A DNA stretch of 11,273 nt. Source: Chitinophagaceae bacterium (GTDB taxonomy: Bacteria > Bacteroidota > Bacteroidia > Chitinophagales > Chitinophagaceae). The position numbers were made by a program, and so were the translations under genes. This document shows positions 1-8,500 of the stretch, in pieces (position 1 is the first letter of the stretch; the number at the start of each line of letters is the position of its first letter). The notes under the pieces are model-generated. The model worked only from the letters and a program-made list of their open reading frames with translations. It was not told the DNA's origin and did not search any database. The stretch spans positions 1 through 11,273 of the forward strand of contig JADLEN010000246.1 of NCBI GenBank assembly GCA_020846105.1. Reading direction: 5' to 3'.

Positions 1-1202
1 GCTACTTTACAGGTTTTGTTTATTTCACCCCGCTTATTGGCGGCTGGCTTGCCGATAGGTATTTAGGACAAAGATTGGCAATTACTATTGGTGGTCTTAC
101 AATGATGATGGGGCAATTTGCATTATTTGCTATCAACACCCATCTAGGTTTGTATCTTGGTTTGTTTTTACTCATTATAGGTAACGGTTTTTTCAAGCCA
201 AATATATCTACACTTGTGGGCAGGCTATATGACGAAAAAGACCCTCGCCGCGATAGTGCCTTTTCTATTTTTTATATGGGTATTAATATTGGGGCATTTA
301 TAGCACCTTTGGTAATCGGTCTATTCTCTGACAATTTATTTGCTGTCAAAGATGACTCTGGCGCTATCATTACTTACGGTTACAAGTATGGATTTTTAAT
401 ATCTGGCTTGGGGATGCTTTTAGGACAATTAATTTTCAATACCCAAGCAGCTAAGCACCTTGGCAATATTGGTAAATCGCCAAAAAGCCTTGCCAAAATA
501 GAGCAGGAAAACGACACCAAAGATGCAGGAGCCGACCGTCCTGTGACCCACGAAGACAAACAGAGAATGACTGTAATATTTATTCTTACCGCCTTTGTAA
601 TCTTTTTCTGGGCTGGTTTTGAGCAAGCAGGCTCCTCGCTTTCACTTTATACTGATAAATTTATCGACCGTCAAGTGGGCGATTTCTTGATTCCTACGTC
701 TTGGTTTCAATCAGTAAATCCATTGTTTATTGTCGTTCTTGCACCATTATTCAGTATTTTTTGGGTTAGCAAATTGGGCAAAAGAATGAGTACTCCAGTA
801 AAAATGGGTTTAGGTATGATATTGCTTGGCATTGGTTTCTTCTTTATGCTTGGCGCAGTAGCGCAGCGTGGTGGCGATGTACAAGACGAGGCTGTAAAAG
901 CAAGTCTTATTTGGTTGATTATGACCTACTTGCTACATACTATTGGCGAGTTGTGCCTTTCTCCTGTTGGTTTATCTGTGGTTACCAAACTAGCGCATCC
1001 CAAATTTGCATCTCTGATGATGGGCGTATGGATGTTGGCTACATTTATTGCTAATATTATGGGTGGCTATCTTGCTTCTTTTGTTGAAGAAATGGGTGCA
1101 CAAAATATTTTCACCACTATTGCAGGTTTTGTAATCGTGCTTGGTCTAATAATGATTGGACTAAGTAAACCAATTGCCAAAATGATGCACGGAGTAAAAT
1201 AA
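1..1202 (+). CDS. POT/PTR2-family peptide MFS transporter, 5'-truncated by the window edge
   Basis: C-terminal part of a proton-coupled oligopeptide transporter that imports di- and tripeptides across the inner membrane. The reading frame is open from base 3 and begins YFTGFVYFTPLIGGWLADR, the PTR2 signature around TM2-TM3, so the ATG at 75 is an internal Met and not the start. Other family hallmarks are the segment GNGFFKPNIS, then FYMGINIGAF (second PTR2 signature), the hydrophilic loop between the two six-helix halves (about residues 145-185, rich in K/E/D), FEQAG on the first helix of the second half, FQSVNPLFIVVLAP, and GELCLSPVGLS near the end. About 400 residues are visible against a usual length near 500, so roughly 70-100 N-terminal residues, including the ExxERF proton-coupling motif, lie outside the window. 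The frame is intact to TAA at 1200-1202 and a terminator follows. Substrate range cannot be read from sequence. Confidence 0.93.
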   Translation, partial: YFTGFVYFTPLIGGWLADRYLGQRLAITIGGLTMMMGQFALFAINTHLGLYLGLFLLIIGNGFFKPNISTLVGRLYDEKDPRRDSAFSIFYMGINIGAFIAPLVIGLFSDNLFAVKDDSGAIITYGYKYGFLISGLGMLLGQLIFNTQAAKHLGNIGKSPKSLAKIEQENDTKDAGADRPVTHEDKQRMTVIFILTAFVIFFWAGFEQAGSSLSLYTDKFIDRQVGDFLIPTSWFQSVNPLFIVVLAPLFSIFWVSKLGKRMSTPVKMGLGMILLGIGFFFMLGAVAQRGGDVQDEAVKASLIWLIMTYLLHTIGELCLSPVGLSVVTKLAHPKFASLMMGVWMLATFIANIMGGYLASFVEEMGAQNIFTTIAGFVIVLGLIMIGLSKPIAKMMHGVK

Positions 1203-1228
1203 AATTCCAACCAAAATAATAATTCCCC

Positions 1229-1262
1229 AAAAAGGCAGCTAAAAATTTTAGGCTGCCTTTTT
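1229..1262 (+). terminator. Rho-independent terminator after the peptide transporter gene
   Basis: A long hairpin starts 27 nt after the transporter stop. AAAAAGGCAG pairs with CTGCCTTTTT, and CTAAAA pairs with TTTTAG inside it, with one bulged G at 1252. The 3' side ends in a run of five T. The matching A run on the 5' side means it could also work on the opposite strand. It separates the transporter from the der promoter. Confidence 0.85.
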
Positions 1263-1332
1263 GCTTTCTACCACTTCTTAAAAGCTTATTGGTAAATCTA
1301 TTATAGACAAAGGTTTTACCGCATAAAAAACA

Positions 1333-1340
1333 TACTTTTG
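1333..1340 (+). promoter_or_regulatory. Candidate Bacteroidota -7 promoter element for der-rimO-DUF423
   Basis: TACTTTTG matches the Bacteroidota consensus TAnnTTTG exactly and lies 20 nt before the der ATG, implying a leader of only about 10-15 nt. No convincing TTTG -33 element is seen at the usual spacing (TTTT at 1314-1317 is the nearest), so the call rests on the -7 box and its position between the terminator and der. Confidence 0.55.
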
Positions 1341-1360
1341 CACACTAATTTTAATATACA

Positions 1361-2830
1361 ATGGCAGGATTTACAGTAGCGATAGTAGGGCGTCCAAACG
1401 TAGGGAAATCAACCCTTTTCAACAGATTACTAGAACAAAGAAAAGCAATAGTTGACAATATAAGCGGCGTAACACGCGACCGACAATATGGTGTAGCAGA
1501 CTGGAATGGTAAAACATTTAACGTTATAGATACAGGTGGTTTTGTGTCGCGCAGCGAAGATGTATTCGAAAGAGAAATCAGAAAACAAGTGCTTATTGCC
1601 CTTGACGAAGCCGACCTTTTGATGTTTATTGTAGATACCGCCACAGGTATTACTAGCCTAGACGATGACATGGCAGACCTCTTGCGTCGCAGCACCAAAC
1701 CCGTGTTGCTAGTGGTAAATAAAGTAGATAACAGCACCCGCATGCTCGAAGCCACGGAATTTTATGCAATGGGTTTCGATAAGCTGTTTTTTGTATCTGC
1801 AATATCTGGTAGTGGTACTGGTGAATTGCTTGACGAGATAACCGCTCAAATGCCCGACGATGCTGAAATGGCGACACCAAACGTAAAACGAACCATCAAA
1901 AAAGTGCGCAAACAGCTTACCGATACCGAGCTAGAAAACGAATGGGAAAATGATGGTGATAATGAAGAAGATCCAGAAGAGTTTTATACCGAAGATTATG
2001 ACCAAATAGACGAAGAAAACAAGGTAATAGAAATAGATGAGTATGTACCTAAAATAGCCATTATCGGCCAGCCCAATGCAGGTAAATCGACCCTGCTAAA
2101 CGCACTAACGGGCGAAGAGCGCACCATTGTGAGCAATATACCAGGTACCACAAGAGATAGTATCCATACGCATTATAAGCTTTTTGGTAAAGAATTTGTA
2201 CTTATAGACACTGCAGGCTTGCGCAAAAAGAAAAACGTTCATGAAAACCTTGAATTCTACTCAGTAATACGCGCTATACGTGCTATGGACGAGGCCGATA
2301 TCTGCCTGATGGTAATAGATGCCCTTAATGGAATTACCATGCAAGACATCAACATTTTCAGCCTTGCAGCACGTAAGGGAAAAGGTATTGAAGTGCTTGT
2401 AAATAAATGGGATGCTTTTGAAAAAGAAACCAACACAGCACGCGATTATGAGCAGAAAATAAAAGAAAAATTAGCACCGTTCAACGATGTGCCTGTTGTC
2501 TTTATTTCTGCAATGGACAAAACAAGGATTTTTCAAGCAATGGAAAAAACCATTGAAGTACACGAAAACCTTAAACGCAGAATACAAACTTCAAAACTCA
2601 ATGAAACAATGCTCAAAGAAATTCAACGTTTCCCGCCGCCAATGAGCCGTGGACACAATGTGAGCATCAAGTTTGTGCGTCAGCTACCCACCAAAACACC
2701 GTCTTTTGCTTGCTACGCCAACTATCCCGAAGCGCTGAGTAATGCTTACCGCAATTTTATTGAAAATAAACTTCGTGGACATTACAAATTTTCGGGCGTG
2801 CCATTGCGCATTTATTTTAGAAAAAAATAG
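1361..2830 (+). CDS. der: Ribosome biogenesis GTPase Der (EngA)
   Basis: Essential cytoplasmic GTPase with two tandem G domains that acts in assembly of the 50S ribosomal subunit. G domain 1 shows GRPNVGKST (residues 10-18), switch TRD (38-40), DTGG (57-60), NKVD (120-123) and SA (146-147). G domain 2 shows GQPNAGKST (236-244), TTRDS (263-267), DTAGL (283-287), NKWD (348-351) and a later SA. The C-terminal KH-like domain occupies about 400-489 and includes the typical PPPMSRG and GVPLRIYFRKK ends. At 489 aa it is about 50 residues longer than compact homologues (about 435 aa, as in Bacillus). The extra length is a strongly acidic linker between the G domains (about 187-228, mostly E/D/N). The ATG at 1361 gives the standard N-terminus MAGFTVAIVGRPN; there is no Shine-Dalgarno. 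It leads a likely operon, with rimO starting 15 nt downstream. Confidence 0.97.
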   Translation: MAGFTVAIVGRPNVGKSTLFNRLLEQRKAIVDNISGVTRDRQYGVADWNGKTFNVIDTGGFVSRSEDVFEREIRKQVLIALDEADLLMFIVDTATGITSLDDDMADLLRRSTKPVLLVVNKVDNSTRMLEATEFYAMGFDKLFFVSAISGSGTGELLDEITAQMPDDAEMATPNVKRTIKKVRKQLTDTELENEWENDGDNEEDPEEFYTEDYDQIDEENKVIEIDEYVPKIAIIGQPNAGKSTLLNALTGEERTIVSNIPGTTRDSIHTHYKLFGKEFVLIDTAGLRKKKNVHENLEFYSVIRAIRAMDEADICLMVIDALNGITMQDINIFSLAARKGKGIEVLVNKWDAFEKETNTARDYEQKIKEKLAPFNDVPVVFISAMDKTRIFQAMEKTIEVHENLKRRIQTSKLNETMLKEIQRFPPPMSRGHNVSIKFVRQLPTKTPSFACYANYPEALSNAYRNFIENKLRGHYKFSGVPLRIYFRKK

Positions 2831-2845
2831 TAAAAAATTATACTT

Positions 2846-4159
2846 GTGAGAAGCAAAACCCTCAAAAAAAACAAAGTCAATATCATTACACTCGGTTGCT
2901 CTAAAAACCTTGTAGATAGTGAAGTGCTGAGTGGACAATTAGCTGCCAACGATATTGCCGTAGTACACGAAAACAGCAAAAAAGACCACAATATTGTTGT
3001 GGTAAATACTTGCGGATTTATAGACAAAGCCAAAGAAGAAAGTATCAATACCATACTTGAGCAACTAGAACTTAAAGAAAAAGGCAAGCTAGATAAAGTA
3101 TATGTCACTGGCTGCCTTAGCGAACGCTACAAAGGCGACCTTTCTAAAGAAATAGCCAATGTAGATGCGTGGTTTGGCACTATGGAGCTGCCCATGCTGC
3201 TCAAAGAATTGGAAGCAGATTACAAATCAGAATTGGTGGGCGAGCGACTTTTGGCTACGCCAAAGCATTATGCCTACCTCAAAATATCCGAAGGTTGCAA
3301 CCGCACTTGCTCTTTCTGCGCCATACCGCTTATGCGCGGTGGCCACGTGAGCAAGACCATCGAAGAGATAATTACCGAAGCCAAAAAACTGGTATCAATG
3401 GGCGTAAAAGAGATAATGCTCATAGCCCAAGAGCTTACCTACTACGGACTAGATATTTACAAAAAACGCGCCCTACCCGACCTACTAAAACACCTGAGCG
3501 ACATAAAAGGCTTGCATTGGATACGCCTGCATTATGCATACCCATCCAAGTTTCCGTTAGAGATATTGGACGTTATGCGTGAGCGCGACAATATTTGCAA
3601 CTACCTAGACATGCCTTTGCAGCACATTACCGACAATATGCTGAAAGCCATGAAACGCCAACAAGACAAGCAAGAAATGCTAGACCTATTAGACGCAGTG
3701 CGCGAGCGTGTGCCTGGGATAGCCTTGCGCACCACGCTTATTGCAGGTTTCCCCGGCGAAACCCGTGATGACGTTGAGGAGGTAAAAGCTTTCTTAGAGC
3801 AACAACGTTTCGACCGTGTGGGCATTTTTACCTATTCGCACGAAGAAAATACCAGCGCTTACGACCTTATTGACGATGTGCCTGCCGACGAAAAAGAAAA
3901 ACGTGCACAAGAAATAATGGAAGTGCAGCAAGAGATTTCTTACGAAAAAAACCAAGAATTCATAGGCCGTACCCTTAAAGTATTGGTAGATAAAAAAGAA
4001 TCTGGCCGCTACCTAGGCCGTACCGAATACGACTCTGTGGACGTGGACAATGAAGTGATCGTAAACAGTGATAAAGCCATTAAAATTGGTGAATTTGTAA
4101 ATGTAAAAATTGATAAAGCCTACGATTTCGACCTTGAAGGAACCGTGGTAGCATCTTAA
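2846..4159 (+). CDS. rimO: Ribosomal protein uS12 (S12) methylthiotransferase RimO, GTG start
   Basis: Radical-SAM enzyme that adds a methylthio group to the beta carbon of a conserved aspartate of ribosomal protein uS12, using two [4Fe-4S] clusters. The N-terminal UPF0004 domain carries its three cluster cysteines in GCSKNLVDSE (Cys18), NTCGF (Cys56) and TGCLSERY (Cys90). The radical-SAM cluster motif is EGCNRTCSFC (Cys151, Cys155, Cys158) followed by the RimO-type AIPLMRGG. The C-terminal TRAM domain covers roughly residues 370-437. Length (437 aa) is normal and separates it from MiaB, whose motif context differs. The start is GTG at 2846: it gives an N-terminus (RSKTLKKNKVNIITLGCSKN) of the form expected for this phylum, and no ATG or other good in-frame start lies just upstream. 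It sits 15 nt after der and 16 nt before the DUF423 gene. Confidence 0.95.
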   Translation: MRSKTLKKNKVNIITLGCSKNLVDSEVLSGQLAANDIAVVHENSKKDHNIVVVNTCGFIDKAKEESINTILEQLELKEKGKLDKVYVTGCLSERYKGDLSKEIANVDAWFGTMELPMLLKELEADYKSELVGERLLATPKHYAYLKISEGCNRTCSFCAIPLMRGGHVSKTIEEIITEAKKLVSMGVKEIMLIAQELTYYGLDIYKKRALPDLLKHLSDIKGLHWIRLHYAYPSKFPLEILDVMRERDNICNYLDMPLQHITDNMLKAMKRQQDKQEMLDLLDAVRERVPGIALRTTLIAGFPGETRDDVEEVKAFLEQQRFDRVGIFTYSHEENTSAYDLIDDVPADEKEKRAQEIMEVQQEISYEKNQEFIGRTLKVLVDKKESGRYLGRTEYDSVDVDNEVIVNSDKAIKIGEFVNVKIDKAYDFDLEGTVVAS

Positions 4160-4175
4160 TAAAACGAGCCCTTTT

Positions 4176-4562
4176 ATGTACAAACCAGCCCTCCTACTCG
4201 GATTCGTATTTGCAGCACTCAGCGTAGTTGTTGGTGCATTTGCCGCCCACGCCCTCAAACCCATGATGGAGCTCAGCCAGCAAAATACCTTCGAGACAGG
4301 GGTACGCTACCAAGTGTACCACAGCTTTGCACTTATAGCCATAGGCTTGCTCAGCGCGCATATCAGCAATAGCCATATCCAATACGCTACCCTATTTTTT
4401 ACCCTTGGCATTCTATGTTTTAGCGGCTCGCTTTATGCGCTTTCGCTATTGCAAATGAACGGTATTGTGGGCCTCAAAGGTGTCGGTATCATAACCCCGA
4501 TAGGTGGCGTTTTTTTTATTATTGGTTGGGTAATGAGCGTATTGGCAGTAGTGAAGGGATAA
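4176..4562 (+). CDS. DUF423 (YgdD-family) small integral membrane protein
   Basis: A 128-residue protein of four predicted membrane helices (about residues 5-25, 48-64, 70-90 and 100-125). The DUF423 hallmarks are visible: GAFAAHALK near the end of helix 1 and FETGVRYQVYHSFALI leading into helix 2. Family length is about 120-130 aa, so it is complete. The function of the family is not established; it is an inner-membrane protein in E. coli (YgdD). The ATG is 16 nt after the rimO stop, so it is probably the last gene of the der-rimO transcript. No clear terminator follows its TAA at 4560-4562; the only nearby hairpin (4657-4671) lacks a T tract. Confidence 0.9.
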   Translation: MYKPALLLGFVFAALSVVVGAFAAHALKPMMELSQQNTFETGVRYQVYHSFALIAIGLLSAHISNSHIQYATLFFTLGILCFSGSLYALSLLQMNGIVGLKGVGIITPIGGVFFIIGWVMSVLAVVKG

Positions 4563-4756
4563 ATATACTTTGCCAATAGCAATACTTTAGTAGTAGGATT
4601 GAAATATAAAGCCAAACATAGCGCTATTCATATTAAATGAAAGTTATTTAAATCAGATTGTTAGCAACAATACCTTGCGATAACCTTTCAAGCTTCAATT
4701 TTGGTATTTGTATTTCATTTTTTTTCACTAATGTACTCATTATCAAGCTCCCTGCA
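4563..4756. other. Intergenic stretch after the DUF423 gene, no gene seen
   Basis: AT-rich sequence without a credible reading frame. The only structure I see is a small hairpin at 4657-4671 (ATTGTT, loop AGC, AACAAT), too short and without a following T run to be called a terminator. It opens the nearly 1-kb gap that separates the housekeeping operon from the adhesin gene. Confidence 0.6.
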
Positions 4757-4878
4757 ACTTTGGGGCGAGCTTGCTATTTGCGAGCAAGCTACATGCGCCC
4801 TCGTTACGTCTTTGCTATTTAGTAGCAAGTCCTAGGCGACACCGCAATATCCTTGCTCGCAAATAGCAAGCCCCAAGT
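4757..4878. repeat. Inverted pair of palindromic elements (TTGGGG + CTTGCTATTTGCGAGCAAG)
   Basis: CTTGCTATTTGCGAGCAAG at 4770-4788 recurs as its exact reverse complement at 4852-4870. Each copy is itself a hairpin (AGCTTGCT/AGCAAGCT with a 7-nt loop at 4768-4790; CTTGCT/AGCAAG at 4852-4870). The similarity extends outward on one side through ACTT(T)GGGG (4757-4765 against 4871-4878), the left copy having an extra T and an extra CGAG. A third, related hairpin lies between them (TTGCTA, loop TTTAG, TAGCAA, 4812-4828). The arms could also pair with each other over a 63-nt gap. This resembles a bipartite REP/BIME-type extragenic element. Confidence 0.7.
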
Positions 4879-4917
4879 ACACGCGTTTACGCTTTACTCC
4901 CCACTAGCAGGTCTTGT

Positions 4918-4952
4918 ACACCCTTGCTACACCCTTGCTCGCATCTAGCAAG
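4918..4952. repeat. Tandem 11-mer plus a further TTGCT/AGCAA hairpin
   Basis: ACACCCTTGCT occurs twice in perfect tandem (4918-4928 and 4929-4939). The second copy supplies the 5' arm of another hairpin, CTTGCT (4934-4939), loop CGCATCT, AGCAAG (4947-4952), closely related to the palindromes at 4768-4870 but with a changed loop. It is part of the same palindrome cluster. Confidence 0.65.
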
Positions 4953-5015
4953 TATCATGAATCATAACGGCACACATGCTCGTAAGTAGCACAGGCCAGG
5001 CTACACCGTTTTGGC

Positions 5016-5034
5016 CCTGCTAGTAACTAGCAGG
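5016..5034. repeat. Short strong palindrome CCTGCTAG-TAA-CTAGCAGG
   Basis: An 8-bp perfect stem with a 3-nt loop closes the palindrome cluster. The motif CTAGCAGG also occurs alone at about 4903-4911. Outside the perfect stem further pairing is possible with one C-C mismatch. No T tract follows, so it is not a standard terminator. Confidence 0.6.
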
Positions 5035-5477
5035 CCTGCCGCTCATTTATATTAATTATACATTTTTTTTGAAGGTCGGCTTCATCGTCGTTGTTAGGCT
5101 TTGGTTGGCGTCGCACCGTCAGGGTTCATCATTTCTTTGGGCTTTGCTTTATATACACAGGCACACAATATTTATTGTTATCATCTTCCAAAAAAACACC
5201 ACAATTCAAAGATAAATTAACATCATCTAGCATTAAAATGGGACAAAACCATCCAAAAACACACTTGCGATAAAAATAATTATACTATTTTTTTATCCTT
5301 ATGTTTGCCCAAACAAACAAAGCTAGCCATATTATTAAAAACCATAAAACTTATCAAAAGCTGCGACAATACACATTTACAAAAGACAAGCAATGTGCTA
5401 GGCAAGACAAACAACACAGAATTACGCAATACTACAAGTAGTCCTAAAATACATTTCCTGCCAAACAGATTATAATA
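5035..5477. other. AT-rich intergenic region upstream of the adhesin, no gene seen
   Basis: About 440 nt with low-complexity A/C-rich and T-rich tracts, especially after 5160. Short open frames (for example 5091-5273 plus and 5280-5492 minus) have no recognisable product and low-complexity composition, so I do not call them. A small TGTTTG/CAAACA palindrome lies near 5303-5316. A long leader or a small RNA cannot be excluded, but nothing in the sequence shows one. Confidence 0.5.
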
Positions 5478-5542
5478 TTGTTTTGTTTTCACAGAATTAA
5501 CCCTATTTTTATCAGCTAATTAACAAAGTGAAAACAAAACAA
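5478..5542. repeat. Perfect 15-bp inverted repeat flanking the adhesin promoter region
   Basis: TTGTTTTGTTTTCAC at 5478-5492 is the exact reverse complement of GTGAAAACAAAACAA at 5528-5542, with 35 nt between. The right arm ends 11 nt before the adhesin ATG. The spacer holds the candidate -7 box (5504-5511). It could be an operator-like dyad at DNA level. If a transcript starts upstream of 5478, it could instead be a leader hairpin that hides the start codon region. Confidence 0.7.
5482..5511 (+). promoter_or_regulatory. Candidate Bacteroidota promoter for the adhesin gene
   Basis: TTTG at 5482-5485 and TATTTTTA at 5504-5511 are separated by 18 nt, close to the TTTG / TAnnTTTG arrangement known for this phylum; the last base of the -7 box is A instead of G. 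A start near 5518 would give a leader of about 35 nt. The TTTG overlaps the left arm of the 15-bp inverted repeat, so a dyad-binding protein would compete with sigma factor. Confidence 0.35.
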
Positions 5543-5553
5543 AAAATTCCTTT

Positions 5554-8500
5554 ATGAAAAAACTTAAAACTTTCTGCAAACTAGGCATTTCCATACTTTT
5601 TGTCTTAGGCTTGGCGCAGCACACAGCACTGGCACAAGTATCTGTAGCAGCAACAGCCGGTACTGCTACGGGTAGCTATACCACACTCAATGCAGTTTTT
5701 TCAGCCATTAATGCCGGCACACACCAAGGCGAGGTTACCATCACCATCACAGCCAACACTACCGAGCCAGCCACGCCTATACCGCTATTAAGGTCGGGCA
5801 CAGGGTCTTCTAGTTTTTCAAGAATAGTAATAAAACCTTCAGGCGATCGTATTATCAACTCGGCCACCACACCTGTTACCAACCGTAGCGTTATTGAGCT
5901 TGTGGGTGCGGATAATGTTACAATTGATGGCGATGACCCTGCCACACCCGGTGTGCGCAACCTTACCATACAGTGCGCATCCTCTACCCTAGCGGGTGTG
6001 GGCGCCATCCGTCTAGCATCCAACTCTACAGCAGGTGCAGATGGAGCAGATAACGATACTGTGATGAACTGTATTCTTATAGGCCCAAGAAGTAGTGCTA
6101 CGGCTACTACTATAAACTATGGTATTTGTTTTTCTACAGGCACTACAGCTACTACCACTGGTGCTTACAAAAATCAGAATGCTGTAATAATGAATAATGA
6201 AATTAAAAAATTCTATTACGGTTTGTTCTTAACAGGGGCTAGCTCCACATACCCAAATATTGGTACTAAAGTTTTGAACAATATCATTGGCACCGATGTT
6301 ACAGCAGATAATGTTTATGGCCGAGGAATATATATGAGCTATAGCTCTAGCAACACATCTTCTAGTTCAGACAATGCCGAAATTAGTGGCAACGATATTA
6401 GAGTGGGTAGCTATACCACTACTGGCTATAGTCTTACCATTTCTGGAATAGAATTAACAAGCTACACTGCGGGTACTAAGATTCTGAACAACAATATTCA
6501 TGACATCAACCAACCACTCAACTCTACTAGCTATGGTGCTTATGGCATTTCCATTATCAGTAGTGCTCATACCAATGGCATTGTAATAGCAAACAACTTT
6601 ATCCGTAACATTAGCAATGCTGGTGCTCAAACGGCAATACCTACTACGGGCATGGCTGCAGGTATCTACATTACATCTGGCGGTACAGACTTCGAACTTA
6701 AGCACAATACTATTGTAATGGGTAGCCAAACAAACACAAGCACCACCAAGTCATCTGCTTGTATCACAATGGGTTCAACTGTTAAGTTCTCGAAAATACT
6801 CAACAACATATTCATCAATTTGCACAGTAGTAGCAATGCCTATGGTATTTACAGCACAGCCATTACCAATTTCAATGACGGCAATGTCAATAACAACAAC
6901 TATTATCTTTCTTATGCCTCTGCCAAAGTTGGTTTTTACAACTCACTTGCAAGAGCCTCATTACTTGCTTGGCAATTAGGCGCACTTAAAGATAACCTTT
7001 CGGTAAACGAAAACACTACCTTTACCTCTGCTACAGATTTACACATTCCTGCTGGCACTTTCTCTCTTTGCGAGTCGGGCGGGGCTACCACCACCATTAC
7101 TGGCACTACCAAAGATTATGACAATGAAACAAGACCAGGCACTAGCACTTACGGTTTTGGCACGCGCCCAGATATAGGTGCCGATGAGTTTAACGGCCGC
7201 GTAAACTATACTTGTACCACGCCTGCACCTGGCAACACCAGCATCACACCTTCCTCTATTTGTCTTGGCGAGTCTGTCAAGCTTTATTTATCTTCTACTG
7301 TTGGTGGTACAGGTATTACGTATCAATGGCAATCTTCTAATGATGGTACCACTTACACCGATATTCCAGGTGCCGTATTTAGCGAGTGGATACTAACCCC
7401 CACAACCTATACCTATTACAAATGCAAGGTTACTTGTGTAAATGGCCCTACAACTACTACCTCTACACCGCTACAAATAACTTATAATAACAATGTAGTG
7501 ACTACTACAGGTGCACAAAGATGTGGTAGTGGCCGAGTAACTCTTGCCGCTACAGGCTCTGCTGGCACCACACTACGCTGGTACGATGCTGCAACATCAG
7601 GTACTTTATTAGGTACAGGTGGTTCTCTGCTTACACCCACTATTGGTGGCACTACCGATTTTTATGTAGATGCCGGCATAGCCACTACCGAAACCCGCAA
7701 CACCAACCACACTGGAAAGACTACATGGGAATATGGCGAGCCCGTTTCTCCTTTTTCTGGCTATTATTTGTCTTGCCGCACCCAATACGTTATTCTCGCT
7801 TCTGATTTGCAAAAAACTGGCTTTATTGCTGGCAACTTCAACTCTATAGGCTTATTTGTTTTAAGCAACTATACCAGTGATTATTATGAAAATTTCACTA
7901 TCAAAATGGCACAAACCTCAGCCACAGATTTAAGTGGTGGTTTTTTATCTCCTTCCTTTACTACTGTTTGGGGCGCTACAGATTATTATGTCAATAGTGG
8001 CGATAATACCTTTACCTTCTCTAGTGGTTTCACTTGGGATGGTACTTCCAATATCGTTGTACAAATGTGCTTCGACAATACAAGCTCTTATTACCCTTGG
8101 GAAGCTTATGTACGATCAATAAATATGCCCTACCAAGCTTCTTACCAATCTTTTAGCGACTATGACGACCAATGCAGTGTTGGCTACGGAGACTATGAGT
8201 ATGGCGACTATTACATCCCAGATTTCACATTCAACGGTGTCACCGTTTGTGCTGGCCCGCGCAAAGCCGTTACTGCTACCGTAAATCCGTTACCTGCCAC
8301 CAACATCAGCCCAGCCACAGGCCCAGTAGCAGTCTGCAACCTCGATGCTAAAACCTTTACCACCACCAGCGTAGGCAACCTACAATGGCGCAATGCTAGC
8401 GGGCCTATCTCTGGCGCCACATCTAGTAGCTATAGCACAGGCACAGCAGGCAGCTACAGTGTAGTGGTTACCAACCCCACCACAGGTTGCAAAGACAGTT

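Noticed and set aside
75..77. ATG at 75 as start of the peptide transporter
   Set aside because: The frame upstream, from base 3, encodes the conserved PTR2 signature, so the gene begins outside the window.
3169..3582. 137-residue reading frame inside rimO in another frame
   Set aside because: It lies wholly inside a conserved rimO coding region and its product (Arg/Pro/His-rich) is typical of a shadow frame.
4657..4671. Terminator for the der-rimO-DUF423 operon
   Set aside because: The stem is only 6 bp with a 3-nt loop and no T tract follows.
5091..5273. 60-residue plus-strand reading frame upstream of the adhesin
   Set aside because: Low-complexity product, no recognisable motif, no promoter or start context.
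5280..5492. 70-residue minus-strand reading frame upstream of the adhesin
   Set aside because: It arises from A/C-rich low-complexity DNA and overlaps the candidate adhesin promoter; its product looks like random hydrophobic sequence.
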